From NCBI GenBank assembly GCA_945861275.1, contig CAMATZ010000016.1:29682-93681 (forward strand): a stretch of DNA of 64,000 bases. The letters are read 5' to 3'. Below the pieces are notes generated by a model that was not told where the DNA came from, made no database searches, and was given only the letters and a program-made list of their open reading frames with translations. Positions 39,661 to 49,816 of the stretch are shown piece by piece. A program made the translations under genes and the position numbers. The DNA is from Bordetella parapertussis (lineage in GTDB: Bacteria; Pseudomonadota; Gammaproteobacteria; Burkholderiales; SG8-41). How positions within the stretch are numbered: the stretch's first letter is position 1; each line of letters starts with the position of its first letter.

Positions 39661-40869
39661 CTAAACCACCTGCGCCGCTCGCAGCCGTTCCAGCGCCTCG
39701 TTCGAAAGGCCCAGTCGTTCGCAATAGACTTGCACGTTATGCTCTCCCAACCGGGGCGCTGCGCGAATCGACTGCATCGGATTGGCGCCATCGAAGAAGA
39801 ACCCCGGTCCCGGATATTTCAGCGCACCTGCTTCCGGGTGCTCAAGCTCGACGAAGAAACCCCGTTCCGCCAAGTGCGGTGAATCCAATACCTGCTGCGG
39901 GCTTTGCACCAGACCAATGACCAGGCCGCGGGCCATGGTTTCGCGCATCAGGTCGAGGTTGTTCCACTGGGCAAGCTTGGGAGCAACCAAATCGCGAAGC
40001 TCCTGCGAATTTTCCTGCCGCGATAAACGGGTAGCAAACTTGGGGTCGAGCAGCCGCGGTTCACCGAGAAATTCCGACCACACCTCCATCGGCCGGCCGC
40101 CAGTGCCGGCGGTGGTCAGCGTTACTTCACCGTCGCGGGTGGGCAAATGCATGCCGTCCATGACATTGCGGTCGCCGCTGCCCCTGCGCGGGTTTCGTCC
40201 GGTGAAACTATAAGGGTGGATGAGTCCCGACGGCGTGCTGATTGCCGCCTCCATCACCGACAGGTCTATGTGATTGCCCTCTCCGGTCTGGTCCCGCCGC
40301 AGTAGCGCAGCCATGATGGCAATGACACCGTTGCGGCCAGCGGTAAGCTCCATCTGCTCGAGCGCCGTACCCATCGGCGGTCGGTCTGCGGACCCCGTGA
40401 CAGCGTAGAGGTAGCCTCCCATGGCCTGGGCGATGAGATCGTCTCCCTTGTAATCGGCGTACGGGCCGTGCTGCCCGAAGTACGAGATGGAGAGCAGGAT
40501 CGTCTTTGGGTTTTTGGCTTTGAGGACTTCGTAGCCCAGTCCCAGGCGAAGCATATGCCCCGGCGGGTAACTTTCGATGATGACGTCAGCAGCAGACGCC
40601 AGTTGCAGGAACAAGTCGCGGCCTGCCGCCTGTTCCACGTCCAGCGTAATGCCCAACTTGTTGGTGTTCAGCGCGAGGAAGGCGGTACTACGGTCGGGGT
40701 GCGGTCCACCGCCGATAAACGGCGGTTCATGGCGCGCCTCATCTCCCCTGCCGGGCGGTTCCACCTTGATCGCGTCAGCGCCCTGGTCAGCCAGCAGTTT
40801 GGCGCAAAACGCACCTGATGGGGCGTGCGCCAGCTCCAGCACCTTTACCTCGGAAAGTATTCCGTCCAT
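39661..40869 (-). CDS. CaiB/BaiF (class III) CoA-transferase family protein
   Basis: VKVLELAHAPSGAFCAKLLADQGADAIKVEPPGRGDEAR. Confidence 0.93.
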   Translation of the reverse strand: MDGILSEVKVLELAHAPSGAFCAKLLADQGADAIKVEPPGRGDEARHEPPFIGGGPHPDRSTAFLALNTNKLGITLDVEQAAGRDLFLQLASAADVIIESYPPGHMLRLGLGYEVLKAKNPKTILLSISYFGQHGPYADYKGDDLIAQAMGGYLYAVTGSADRPPMGTALEQMELTAGRNGVIAIMAALLRRDQTGEGNHIDLSVMEAAISTPSGLIHPYSFTGRNPRRGSGDRNVMDGMHLPTRDGEVTLTTAGTGGRPMEVWSEFLGEPRLLDPKFATRLSRQENSQELRDLVAPKLAQWNNLDLMRETMARGLVIGLVQSPQQVLDSPHLAERGFFVELEHPEAGALKYPGPGFFFDGANPMQSIRAAPRLGEHNVQVYCERLGLSNEALERLRAAQVV

Positions 40870-40871
40870 TG

Positions 40872-42155
40872 CTACGGCGCTTTCTCTTCAGCCCGCGGCC
40901 TGCTGAAGATGACGTTTTTCTCCGCCAGCGCCGCGATCTCACTTTTTGATAGCCCAGCCACTTCCCGCAAGACCAGGTTGTTGTGTTCTCCCATTCTTGC
41001 CGTGTGCCGGATCGCCATCGGCACCCCCGCTACGCGAAAGGGGCGTCCCGCATAGGTGCGGGTGCCTACCGTTGGAGATCCCTCACGTTCGTATTCCTGC
41101 ATAAATCCGCGCTGCTTAAGATGCGGATCGTTGACCAAATCTTCCGCGGTCAGTACCGCACCGGCGCAAACGCCCTGTCCTTGCAGTAACACCATCAACG
41201 CCTTGTCGTCCTGCGTCGCGGTCCACTCCGCTACCTGCTTGTCCAATTCATGACGATGCTGCCAGCGGCCTTGCGTCTGGTCGAAGCGTGCGTCCTTTGC
41301 CCATGCAGGATCACCCATGATCCGCTTCAAGGCCACCCACTCGGCATCGTGGGATACCGCGATAGCGATCCAGCGGTCGCTGCCCGCGCAGGGATAGACG
41401 TTATGCGGAGACTTCCACAGATGCCCGCAGCCCAGGCGTGCGCGCGCAATCCCGCGCTGCGTCTCCAGGATGGCGGGCGCTATGCAGGAGACGCCGGTCT
41501 CCTGCATGGAGAGGTCGATGCGCATCCCTTTGCCGGTTCTGTTGCGACGATACAAAGCCAGCAACAGGGCATAGGCCACATTGTTGCCGGTGGAGTGATC
41601 CATATAATTATTGCTGGCTCGCAGGGATGGGCCGCCCTCATAGCCGGTGAGGGCCGACATGCCGCATACTGCATCCACGGTGCGCGCGCGCGATCCCGCT
41701 TTGCTCCAGGGGCCGCTGTGGCCGAAGGCCGTGCTGCTCAGAGTGATGATGCGAGGGTTAACCTGGGCCAAGCTTTCGTGATCGAAGCCGAAACGGCGCA
41801 TCGTACCGGGCCTGAAGTTGTCGGTCACAATATCGCAGTGCTTGACCAGTTTAAGGAAGATTTCCTTCCCCGCGGGATGGGTCACATCCAGACACAGGCT
41901 TTGCTTGTTACGCGTGCCGAAATACGCCAGGTTGCCGCCCTCATTCCACCATTCCGCGCCGGGCTTGCCGTTGGGGAAAGGCCCGGCCTTGCGATCCTGC
42001 ATGTGCGCCACACTTTCGATGCGGATGACCTGTGCGCCCATGTCCGCCAGGAACGCGGTGCCCCAAGGCAAGGCATGCACCTGCTCCAGCGTTAGTACCT
42101 TAACCCCCTGCAGCAGCATCGGTGCGGACATCGCGTTGGTTTCCTTGGTTTCCAT
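40872..42155 (-). CDS. CaiB/BaiF (class III) CoA-transferase family protein
   Basis: GVKVLTLEQVHALPWGTAFLADMGAQVIRIESVAH. Confidence 0.93.
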   Translation of the reverse strand: METKETNAMSAPMLLQGVKVLTLEQVHALPWGTAFLADMGAQVIRIESVAHMQDRKAGPFPNGKPGAEWWNEGGNLAYFGTRNKQSLCLDVTHPAGKEIFLKLVKHCDIVTDNFRPGTMRRFGFDHESLAQVNPRIITLSSTAFGHSGPWSKAGSRARTVDAVCGMSALTGYEGGPSLRASNNYMDHSTGNNVAYALLLALYRRNRTGKGMRIDLSMQETGVSCIAPAILETQRGIARARLGCGHLWKSPHNVYPCAGSDRWIAIAVSHDAEWVALKRIMGDPAWAKDARFDQTQGRWQHRHELDKQVAEWTATQDDKALMVLLQGQGVCAGAVLTAEDLVNDPHLKQRGFMQEYEREGSPTVGTRTYAGRPFRVAGVPMAIRHTARMGEHNNLVLREVAGLSKSEIAALAEKNVIFSRPRAEEKAP

Positions 42156-42241
42156 GTAACGGCGGAAAAATCAATCAACCCGCGCCGGCATAGCGCCGTA
42201 TCCGCACCCAGAGCCGGTGTGGATTACACACCGCCAAACGA

Positions 42242-43378
42242 TCAAGCAATCTTGTAGAGTTTGGCGGTATTGTCGACCAGCACCTGGCGGCGTTCATTCT
42301 CGGGAACACCGTCAAAACAACGCGCTATCGCCTTGCGGCTTTCCGGCCAGGTGGAGGTGCCCAGTGGAAAGTTCGTGCTCCAAAGAATGCTGTTCAGGCC
42401 GAGGTGATGACGCGTCTTCATGCCCGTCGAATCAAACCACCCGACCAGATGACAATTGCGCTTGAATAGCTGGGACGGTGTCAGGTCGTAGCCTTCGGTG
42501 TTGATGCGCTGGCGCTCGAACTGATGGTCGGCGAGCTCCAGTTCATAAGCGCCCCAGGCAAGGGTGGTTTCAGCGAACACTACTTTAAGCTTGGGAAAAC
42601 GATGCAGGATTTGCGAATACAGAAAGTTCGCCACGATCAGCACCGAACTCACCGGGCGCGTGATCGCTTCCAGGGCGGCAGCCACTTCCGTGGTGAACCC
42701 TTCATACGGCGGGAACTGGAACTCACGCGACGCGCCCGAGTGAAAGCACACCGGCACGTCAAGCTCCTGACACACTGCCCACACCGGATCGTAAACGGCT
42801 TCATTGATGTGCGGCACCTTACTGCGCAGCATCATCGGCACCGACGGCATCACCACACCGCGATGCCCCTTGGCGACTGCCCGCCTGATCTCTTTCACCG
42901 TGGCCTCTATCGGAGACAAGGGCACGATGCACTGGGGGATGAAGCGCGGGCTGGCGGCAGCCCACTCCTCGATCAACCAGTCGTTGTACGCCTCTACGCA
43001 GGCGAGTTCTAACTCCGGGTCGTTGAGACTGCCGAAAGTTTCACCCGCCCGCCCCGCAACGGTGGGATACAGAACAGAATAATCCACGCCATCGACGTCC
43101 ATCGCATTGAGGCGTTCGCTCGGTACATAGGCGGCCTTGGGCACTTCCGCCCAGTTCTGCGGCTCCCGCGCACGGTCAGGCATGGCCGCGCCCGCCAGCG
43201 CCACGCCCCGCAAATCGGCTTTCTTCCCGTCAATCATCCAGCATTCGGTGCCATCAGGCTGACGCTCGACGTGCGGAATGCGCTCCCCCCACTTGGCCTT
43301 TGACATGCGCTTGGTCCAGACCTCGGGGTGTTCCTGCACGTGATCGTCGGCGCTGATGAATCCGTATTTCAGTTCCAT
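42242..43378 (-). CDS. Amidohydrolase family protein (ACMSD-like)
   Basis: YGFISADDHVQEHPEVW; KVVFAETTLAWGAYELELADHQFER; ILWSTNFPLGTSTWPESRKAI. Confidence 0.9.
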   Translation of the reverse strand: MELKYGFISADDHVQEHPEVWTKRMSKAKWGERIPHVERQPDGTECWMIDGKKADLRGVALAGAAMPDRAREPQNWAEVPKAAYVPSERLNAMDVDGVDYSVLYPTVAGRAGETFGSLNDPELELACVEAYNDWLIEEWAAASPRFIPQCIVPLSPIEATVKEIRRAVAKGHRGVVMPSVPMMLRSKVPHINEAVYDPVWAVCQELDVPVCFHSGASREFQFPPYEGFTTEVAAALEAITRPVSSVLIVANFLYSQILHRFPKLKVVFAETTLAWGAYELELADHQFERQRINTEGYDLTPSQLFKRNCHLVGWFDSTGMKTRHHLGLNSILWSTNFPLGTSTWPESRKAIARCFDGVPENERRQVLVDNTAKLYKIA

Positions 43379-43401
43379 GTGAGTCGCTGCCTAAGAGGAA
43401 A

Positions 43402-44571
43402 CTAAGAGGAAAGGTTGTAAATGCGCATCGCGTTGCCGTACAGCATCTGGTCGCGTTCCGCCTTCGGCACGCCCTTCAACGTGCGCTCGACAAACTGCTG
43501 CGACTCGGGGAAAGTGGAAGTGGAATGCGGAAAATCCGATTCCCACATGATGTTGTCGATACCGACCAGGTGCCGCAATTCGATGCCGGCGCGCTCGTAC
43601 CAGAAATCGACGTAGATCTGGCGCTTGAACATCTCGCTCGGTCGCGTGACGATACCCTGCGTCCACAGGTGGCGGCGTTCCCATTCGTGGTCGCAGGTTT
43701 CGAGCACGTAGTTCACCCAGCCGACGCCGGTCTCGGCGCACACCCACTTCAGTGTCGGGAAACGATCCAGCACACCCGAGAACAGCAGATTGGGTATGAA
43801 CTGCGCCTGGGTGGAGAATCCGCCTGACGGTCCATAGGCCTGCCCCTGATTCGGCGTGTAGCCCCTCCAGCGTGGAATCGCCAGACGCAAGCCGGCGCCC
43901 GAATGCCAATGCACGGGCGCGTTGAGCTCCTGGCAAGTCGCCCACAAGGGATCCCACCACGGATCGTTAAAATGCTTGAAGCCGTCACGCGTCCGGCTCG
44001 GCTCCGCCAGCATGACGATGCCGCGATGGCCTTTTTTGACCGCGCGCCGCACTTCCGTCGCCGCCGCTTCGACACCGCCCAAGTACGGAATCAGCGCGAG
44101 CGGCACATAACGGTCGCTCACTTCAGCCCACTCCGCGAGCCCATCGTTATAGGCTTGCACGCAGGCCAGCTCGAACTCAGCGTCGCCCTGCAGCATGGTG
44201 CCGCTTTGTATCGGATCGTTGGGGAACAGTATCTCACCATCGACGCCATCCCGGTCCAGCGCTTTAAGGCGTTCCACCGGGTCATAGACACATGCCGGCA
44301 CCTCCTCCCAGCGCTGCGGAAAGGTCCGGCGCATCGGGTCGCCCATGGCGGTGGGACAGTTCACCGTGCCGCGTTCGCCCACTACCTTGCCATTCACAAA
44401 CCAGCGCTCCACCGGTTTGTCGGAGGCGCGGATCATGTGCGCCTTGTCGGTGGTTTCCCGAATCTGGGGAATGGCGTCGCCCCACTTCGCCTTCGACATG
44501 CGGCTGGTCCAGTTATCCTTGTTCAGCTGTGCGTGAGAATCGCAACTGATCAGTCCGTATTGTATTTTCAT
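43402..44571 (-). CDS. Amidohydrolase family protein (paralogue of the adjacent gene)
   Basis: MKIQYGLISCDSHAQLNKDNW...; KWVCAETGVGWVNYVLETCDHEWER; IMWESDFPHSTSTFPESQQ; ATG at 44571 preferred. Confidence 0.9.
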   Translation of the reverse strand: MKIQYGLISCDSHAQLNKDNWTSRMSKAKWGDAIPQIRETTDKAHMIRASDKPVERWFVNGKVVGERGTVNCPTAMGDPMRRTFPQRWEEVPACVYDPVERLKALDRDGVDGEILFPNDPIQSGTMLQGDAEFELACVQAYNDGLAEWAEVSDRYVPLALIPYLGGVEAAATEVRRAVKKGHRGIVMLAEPSRTRDGFKHFNDPWWDPLWATCQELNAPVHWHSGAGLRLAIPRWRGYTPNQGQAYGPSGGFSTQAQFIPNLLFSGVLDRFPTLKWVCAETGVGWVNYVLETCDHEWERRHLWTQGIVTRPSEMFKRQIYVDFWYERAGIELRHLVGIDNIMWESDFPHSTSTFPESQQFVERTLKGVPKAERDQMLYGNAMRIYNLSS

Positions 44572-44989
44572 GGCCTCTTCTCCTTCTACCCGGTGTGGAA
44601 AGGTATCGGCCGCCGTTGATGTTGCAAGTGCAAAAGGTGAGCTGGCGGAAAAGCTCGTGTCAGCAGGTGATACTACACCTCCATGAAACCGATGCGGAGA
44701 TGGGAGTGCGCGAAGCAGGTCCCCTGCTGGTGCTGATGAAATATGGGACCGCCCGGGACGACGAATATTATTATATAGCGCACTTAGCCGCAGTAAAACC
44801 AATTCATTCTGCCGTGCGTCACATAGTGAACATCTGGCCTGGCTTCGGGTGGCCTGGACGATCAACCGCCGGTAAAATGGCTGTTGCGCCTGACGCAGTT
44901 CAAGCGCGAAGGGCGCAGTACCGATGCGGAAGAATTGCCCTGCGAATTCCGCCGACGCTTTCGTGATCATCCCGATGGAGCACGTTAAT

Positions 44990-45178
44990 ATGAGCGATGA
45001 AATAGTTTCCGCTGCGTTGCCGGATCCCGAACCGGTGCCGCCGCGCGAGCCGGACGCAATCGAGTGCTGCGGCAGCGGCTGCATCCCCTGTGTTTACGAT
45101 GTGTATTGGGAACGGGTTGCAAGTTATGAAGCCGAACTTGAAGCGTGGCAGGCACGTCACGGCAAAATTTCCCTATGA
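44990..45178 (+). CDS. Small oxidoreductase-like (Cys-rich N-terminal domain) protein
   Basis: MSDEIVSAALPDPEPVPPREPDAIECCGSGCIPCVYDVYWERVASYEAELEAWQ. Confidence 0.7.
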   Translation: MSDEIVSAALPDPEPVPPREPDAIECCGSGCIPCVYDVYWERVASYEAELEAWQARHGKISL

Positions 45179-46137
45179 CGCTGCTCCGCGCGCTTTCGCT
45201 CATCACTGCTGTCGCCCTTTTGACAGTGGCAGGTGTGACGCAGGCGCAGCAGAAATTTCCGCACAAACCCGTGCGCATCGTCAGCGTAGGCGCCGGCAGC
45301 CAGGGGGACATTCTGACCCGCATGATTGCCCCGAAGTTAAGTGAGGCATGGGGACAGCCGGTGGTGGTGGAAAACCGTGCAGGCGCGGGTGGTACCTTGG
45401 CGGCAAACACGGTGGCGAAAGCCACGCCCGATGGTTATACGATCCTGCTGTTGTCCAGTCAATTCGCGATCGGCGCGGCGATGCACGCCAATCTGCCCTA
45501 CGACCCGGTCAAGGATTTCGCCGGCATCTCGCAGGTGGGAAGCGGAACCGTAGCGGTGCTGGTGCACCCATCGCTCGGCGTCAAGTCGGTCAAGGAATTT
45601 ATCGCGCTCGCCCATGCTAAGCCAGGGCAGATTGTTTTCAGTTCGGCTGGCGCCGGCAGCGGTTCCCACTTGAACGGCGAGATGTTTCGCCATGCTGCCG
45701 GAATCAAGGCCGTGCATGTGGGATTCAAGAGTTCATCGGAGGCAACGATCGAGGTAGTGGCCAGCCGCATTCACTACGGTGTGTTGCCACTGGGTCCCGC
45801 GCTGCACTTCATCAAGGACGGCAGGGTGCTGGCGTTGGCGGTGGCCGACCAGCGCTCGCCGCTGGCGCCGGACGTTCCAGCCCTGTCGGAAGTGGTGCCC
45901 AACTATGAGCGGTCGGGATCCTACGGCATGTTGGCGCCCGCGGGGACGCCACGCCCGGTGTTGCAGCAGATCAGCCATGCATTGAGGCGCGTTTTCGAGC
46001 AGCCGGATGTCAAGGCGAGATTGCAGGCCATGGGCTTCGTTGCCGCGCCCACCACGCCGGAAGAATATGACAAGATCGTGCGCGGCGACATCGAAACGTT
46101 TGGCAGGATGGTGAGGATCGCCGGGCTGCGCAAGTGA
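45175..46137 (+). CDS. Bug/TctC family substrate-binding protein
   Basis: QKFPHKPVRIVSVGAGSQGDILTRMIAPKLSEAWGQPVVVENRAGAGGTLAANTVAKATPDGYT. Confidence 0.92.
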   Translation: MTLLRALSLITAVALLTVAGVTQAQQKFPHKPVRIVSVGAGSQGDILTRMIAPKLSEAWGQPVVVENRAGAGGTLAANTVAKATPDGYTILLLSSQFAIGAAMHANLPYDPVKDFAGISQVGSGTVAVLVHPSLGVKSVKEFIALAHAKPGQIVFSSAGAGSGSHLNGEMFRHAAGIKAVHVGFKSSSEATIEVVASRIHYGVLPLGPALHFIKDGRVLALAVADQRSPLAPDVPALSEVVPNYERSGSYGMLAPAGTPRPVLQQISHALRRVFEQPDVKARLQAMGFVAAPTTPEEYDKIVRGDIETFGRMVRIAGLRK

Positions 46138-46206
46138 CCCGCCTGCAAGAGCGCGCGCAAGCACGCCGACCCCGGCCGCTATGACGCAAAAAAAATGCAA
46201 CGGTCT

Positions 46207-47190
46207 TCACGGCGCCTTCAAACCCGCCGCCCGCGCCACTTCCTCAAAGGTCACCAGTTGCGCGCGCAGTATCTTGTCCGTCTCCTCCGGTGTAGTCGGT
46301 GCGAGTACAAAGTCGATGGCCTCCATTTGCTTTTTGACCTCCGGCATGTCGAGTACACGTCCCGTATCCTTGCTCATCTTGTTGACGATATGACGCGGCG
46401 TTTTCGCCGGCACCAGCATCGTGTGCGCTGCATCACGACGGAAGCTCGGCAGAATCTCCACCAAAGCAGGCACGTCCGGCAACAAGGGTGAACGTTTGGG
46501 AGTCACCATCGCCAGCGCCAGCAGCCGCCCGTCCCGGATCAGGCCGAGCCCCGGCCCCAGGCTGATCACCGCGAAGTGAACACGACCGGCCAGAATTTCA
46601 ATCAGAATTTCCGGTTGCCCCTTGAACGCCACATGCGTGCCTTTCATGCCGGCGGTCATGCGGAACCGCTCAATGGTCATGTGCCCGCCGCTGCCGGCCC
46701 CCGGGGTTCCATACAGCAGCTTGCCCGCCCGTTCGTGCGCGAGTGCCATCAGTTCCTTGATCGACTTTACGCCCAGCGACGGCGCTACCGCGATCACGCT
46801 GGTGGGATAACCGATCTGCGTCACGCTGGTGAAATCGCGCAGCGGGTCGTAGCCCGCATTGGATCGCAGCACCGCGTTGATCGCAAACGACGCGGACACG
46901 TACAAGGCAGTGTAGCCGTCAGGCGTGGCCTGCGCCACCAGCACCGAGGCGATAGAACCGCCGGCGCCCGAGCGATTTTCGATCACCACGGGCTGTCCCC
47001 ACAGTTCCGCGAGTTTGGGCGCCAGAATGCGCGCCGACGTATCCGTCGAACTGCCGGGGGAAAAGCCGACCACCAGGCGCACGGGGCGCGTGGGCCAGAG
47101 GGCTGCTGCTCCAGGCGTCGTGGATTGCGCACCGGCCGTGGGCATTGCAGCGACCACCAGCAACAACAAGCAAACCAATCCTTTCATCAT
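46207..47190 (-). CDS. Bug/TctC family substrate-binding protein
   Basis: WPTRPVRLVVGFSPGSSTDTSARILAPKLAELWGQPVVIENRSGAGGSIASVLVAQATPDGYT; start MMKGLVC. Confidence 0.92.
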   Translation of the reverse strand: MMKGLVCLLLLVVAAMPTAGAQSTTPGAAALWPTRPVRLVVGFSPGSSTDTSARILAPKLAELWGQPVVIENRSGAGGSIASVLVAQATPDGYTALYVSASFAINAVLRSNAGYDPLRDFTSVTQIGYPTSVIAVAPSLGVKSIKELMALAHERAGKLLYGTPGAGSGGHMTIERFRMTAGMKGTHVAFKGQPEILIEILAGRVHFAVISLGPGLGLIRDGRLLALAMVTPKRSPLLPDVPALVEILPSFRRDAAHTMLVPAKTPRHIVNKMSKDTGRVLDMPEVKKQMEAIDFVLAPTTPEETDKILRAQLVTFEEVARAAGLKAP

Positions 47191-47530
47191 GCGCCCCCCG
47201 CGTCGCCGCGAAAATACCGGCGTTTCCCGGATGAGTCTGCCACAGCACCGCTCCGGTTGTGTAGCTGTACCGTGTTCTTCCACGGCTTGCGAACCTCCGT
47301 GGCTTTGCGCGCTGGGTTAAGCACCTCTTTGACAGCTTACGCCAGCTGTCGGTCCCGGCTCCAATCATAGCGCTGAACATTCAAGCGTTCTGCGGAAATT
47401 GCCAGTGGCGTGAACATCAATTACCAGAAAGATTGAGGGCCCGGACTGCACGACACGCAGGTGTCGTGCATTTCGACAAAATTCTCCATCCGGCTGTGCT
47501 TCCAGGGCCGCTTCGTGGCAAAATCACCCC

Positions 47531-48505
47531 ATGTTCGAACCTCAACAATGGGCCTTCCAGGAGGCGCTGCAACCAGACGCCGGTGAAACCGGGTTTGACC
47601 TCGCGCGCGCGCTCGATGCGATGGTACTGGTGCGCTCGGAAGTTCCGGGCGATGGATTCACCGCAGCCACGCTCGGCACCGAGCGTGGCGGATATGGCGT
47701 GGTGATTGGCGAGGACGGCCTGATACTCACCATCGGTTACCTGATTACCGAAGCGTCGCAAATCTGGCTTACCACCAATCGCGGCGCGGTCGTGGCCGGC
47801 TACCCGCTGGCCACTGACCAAGCGACCGGATTCGCCCTGATCCAACCGCTGGGAAAACTGGATGCCCCTCCCTTGCGGCGCGGTCGCGCAGCCGAGTCGA
47901 AAATCGGTGACTCGACATTTGTGATCGGCCACGGCGGTCGCGCCCATGCGCTCAAGACACAGCTGATCGGCAAACGCGAATTTGCCGGCTACTGGGAATA
48001 CGTGCTCGACGAAGCACTGTTTGCCGCGCCAGCGCATCCGCAATGGGGCGGCTCCGCGCTGCTCAATGCGCAAGGTGAGCTGATCGGCATCGGTTCGCTG
48101 CTGGTGCAGCACGAGGTAAACGGCGAAGCTATCCAGGCCAATATGTTCGTGCCGATCGACCTGCTCGACCCGATCCTCGATGGCATGCGGACAACCGGCC
48201 GCAGCCCTCATCCGCCGTATCCATGGCTGGGTATGTACACGCAGGACCCGGACGGCAAGCTGGTGGTCGGCAGAGTGTCGGCGGGCGGTCCGGCCGAACG
48301 TGCCGGTGTCCAGGTGGGCGACAGAGTGCTGGGTGTTGGCGCCCTGCCTGTGCACGGGCTGGCGGAATTATTCCGCGCCGTGCGGCGGCTCGGCGCAGCC
48401 GGGGTCGAGGTACCGCTCACTCTCGCACGCGCCGGCGAGGAGTTTTCCGCAACGCTCAAGTCGGCTGACCGCAATGACTTTCTTAAAAAGCCGAATATGC
48501 ATTAA
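47531..48505 (+). CDS. HtrA/S1C-like trypsin-fold plus PDZ protein, likely catalytically inactive
   Basis: GYGVVIGEDGLILTIGYLITEASQIWLTT; WGGSALLNAQGELIGIG; PDZ VSAGGPAERAGVQVGDRVLGVGALPVHGLAELFRAVR. Confidence 0.8.
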   Translation: MFEPQQWAFQEALQPDAGETGFDLARALDAMVLVRSEVPGDGFTAATLGTERGGYGVVIGEDGLILTIGYLITEASQIWLTTNRGAVVAGYPLATDQATGFALIQPLGKLDAPPLRRGRAAESKIGDSTFVIGHGGRAHALKTQLIGKREFAGYWEYVLDEALFAAPAHPQWGGSALLNAQGELIGIGSLLVQHEVNGEAIQANMFVPIDLLDPILDGMRTTGRSPHPPYPWLGMYTQDPDGKLVVGRVSAGGPAERAGVQVGDRVLGVGALPVHGLAELFRAVRRLGAAGVEVPLTLARAGEEFSATLKSADRNDFLKKPNMH

Positions 48506-48533
48506 GGCGCGAAAGCGTTTTCATACCTGCCCA

Positions 48534-49718
48534 TCAGGATTTCGCAGCGCCATCGCGACGCAGCAGATGGACGCCGATTAGCAGCGCCGGCACGCCGCAA
48601 ATAATGAAGCCGATGCCATAGCTGCCGCTAACGTCAAGCAGCGCTGAATACATTAACGGCAAGGCCAACGCGCCGACCTGGCCGAAGGAAAGCACGCCGC
48701 CGGTGACACTGCCACGCATGCCTTCGGGCGCAGCGCGCGCGGCTTCGGCCAAAAGAATTCCGTGCCAGGATAGCGCGGTGGCGCTGAGCACACAGGCGAT
48801 CAGGCCGACCAGCAGCGTCGGCCATCCGGTATCGCACAGCGCGAGCAGTGCCACGCTTCCCGCCATACCGAGGGCAAGCCCCGCCATCAACCGTCGCGGG
48901 GAAACATGGGTACTGCCGAGCCAGCCCCACAGAATGCGGCCCGGTACCGCTACCGCCACCGCCACCGAAAAAACAAAACCCGCCGCCACAGGCGTGTAGC
49001 CGATCGTCGTCAGGTAAACGACGAAATAAGCTGTGACAGTGGCTTGCAGGCCGTTGAAGGCAAGGCAGGCGAAGGACAAGGCGCGAAGGCTGGGCGCGGC
49101 GAGCACCGAAGTCACTGTTGTGCGGAAATCCGACAAGCGGAAACTGCGCGTCGGCACGCGGTCGGTGTCGAAAATTTTGCACAGCGGCTGCAGCATCACG
49201 GCGAACACGACGCACGCTGCCGCGCACAGCAGCATGGTGGCGCGCCAGCCCGTCCATTCCGTCAGTCGCGGCGCGAATACCCCGGCCAGCAGCAGACCGG
49301 CCGGCACCGCCGTCTGCTTGATCGAGAACACCAGAGGCAGATAACGCGGCGGTGCGCAGCGCGCGAGCAGATGCGAGCTGGCCGGTGTCGACACCGCGGC
49401 GCCGCCGCCGGCGATGACCGCGGACAACACCAGCATCAAGGGCGTCCCCAGCGTTGTCAATGCAGTGCCGACGGCCAGCAGGACCAGCGAAATCTGGCTC
49501 ATGCGCAAAGCGCCAAGGCGCACGATGAAGCTGCCGCAACCGAGCTGCGCGACGAGCGCAGCGAGGGCAGTGAGGCCGAAATAGACGCCGATCCATGCCG
49601 GGGCCAGGTGCAGATCCAGGATGATCGCCGGCGCGATCACTGCCGGCAGCGATCTGCCGAGCGCGACGAAGGTCTGCTGAAAGAACATCGCGCCAATGGC
49701 GAGCAGAAGATGGTTCAC
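48534..49718 (-). CDS. MFS transporter
   Basis: Multiple TM segments; VNHLLLAIGAMFFQQTFVALGRSLPAVIAPAIILDLHLAPAWIGVYFGLTALAALVAQ; GTG start inferred, upstream ORF extension probably not coding. Confidence 0.88.
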   Translation of the reverse strand: MNHLLLAIGAMFFQQTFVALGRSLPAVIAPAIILDLHLAPAWIGVYFGLTALAALVAQLGCGSFIVRLGALRMSQISLVLLAVGTALTTLGTPLMLVLSAVIAGGGAAVSTPASSHLLARCAPPRYLPLVFSIKQTAVPAGLLLAGVFAPRLTEWTGWRATMLLCAAACVVFAVMLQPLCKIFDTDRVPTRSFRLSDFRTTVTSVLAAPSLRALSFACLAFNGLQATVTAYFVVYLTTIGYTPVAAGFVFSVAVAVAVPGRILWGWLGSTHVSPRRLMAGLALGMAGSVALLALCDTGWPTLLVGLIACVLSATALSWHGILLAEAARAAPEGMRGSVTGGVLSFGQVGALALPLMYSALLDVSGSYGIGFIICGVPALLIGVHLLRRDGAAKS

Positions 49719-49816
49719 GAGGCGGCGGACTTCGCTATTTTCGGCGCAACAACAAGGAATAACAGGCGATTTGCAAGGCGCGTATATGGGCTCACGGCAG
49801 CGTCGTGTGCAGCGCG

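Noticed and set aside
38498-39724. 408-aa minus-strand ORF opposite the LLM oxidoreductase
   Set aside because: Same shadow-ORF effect; the plus-strand gene has clear family motifs.
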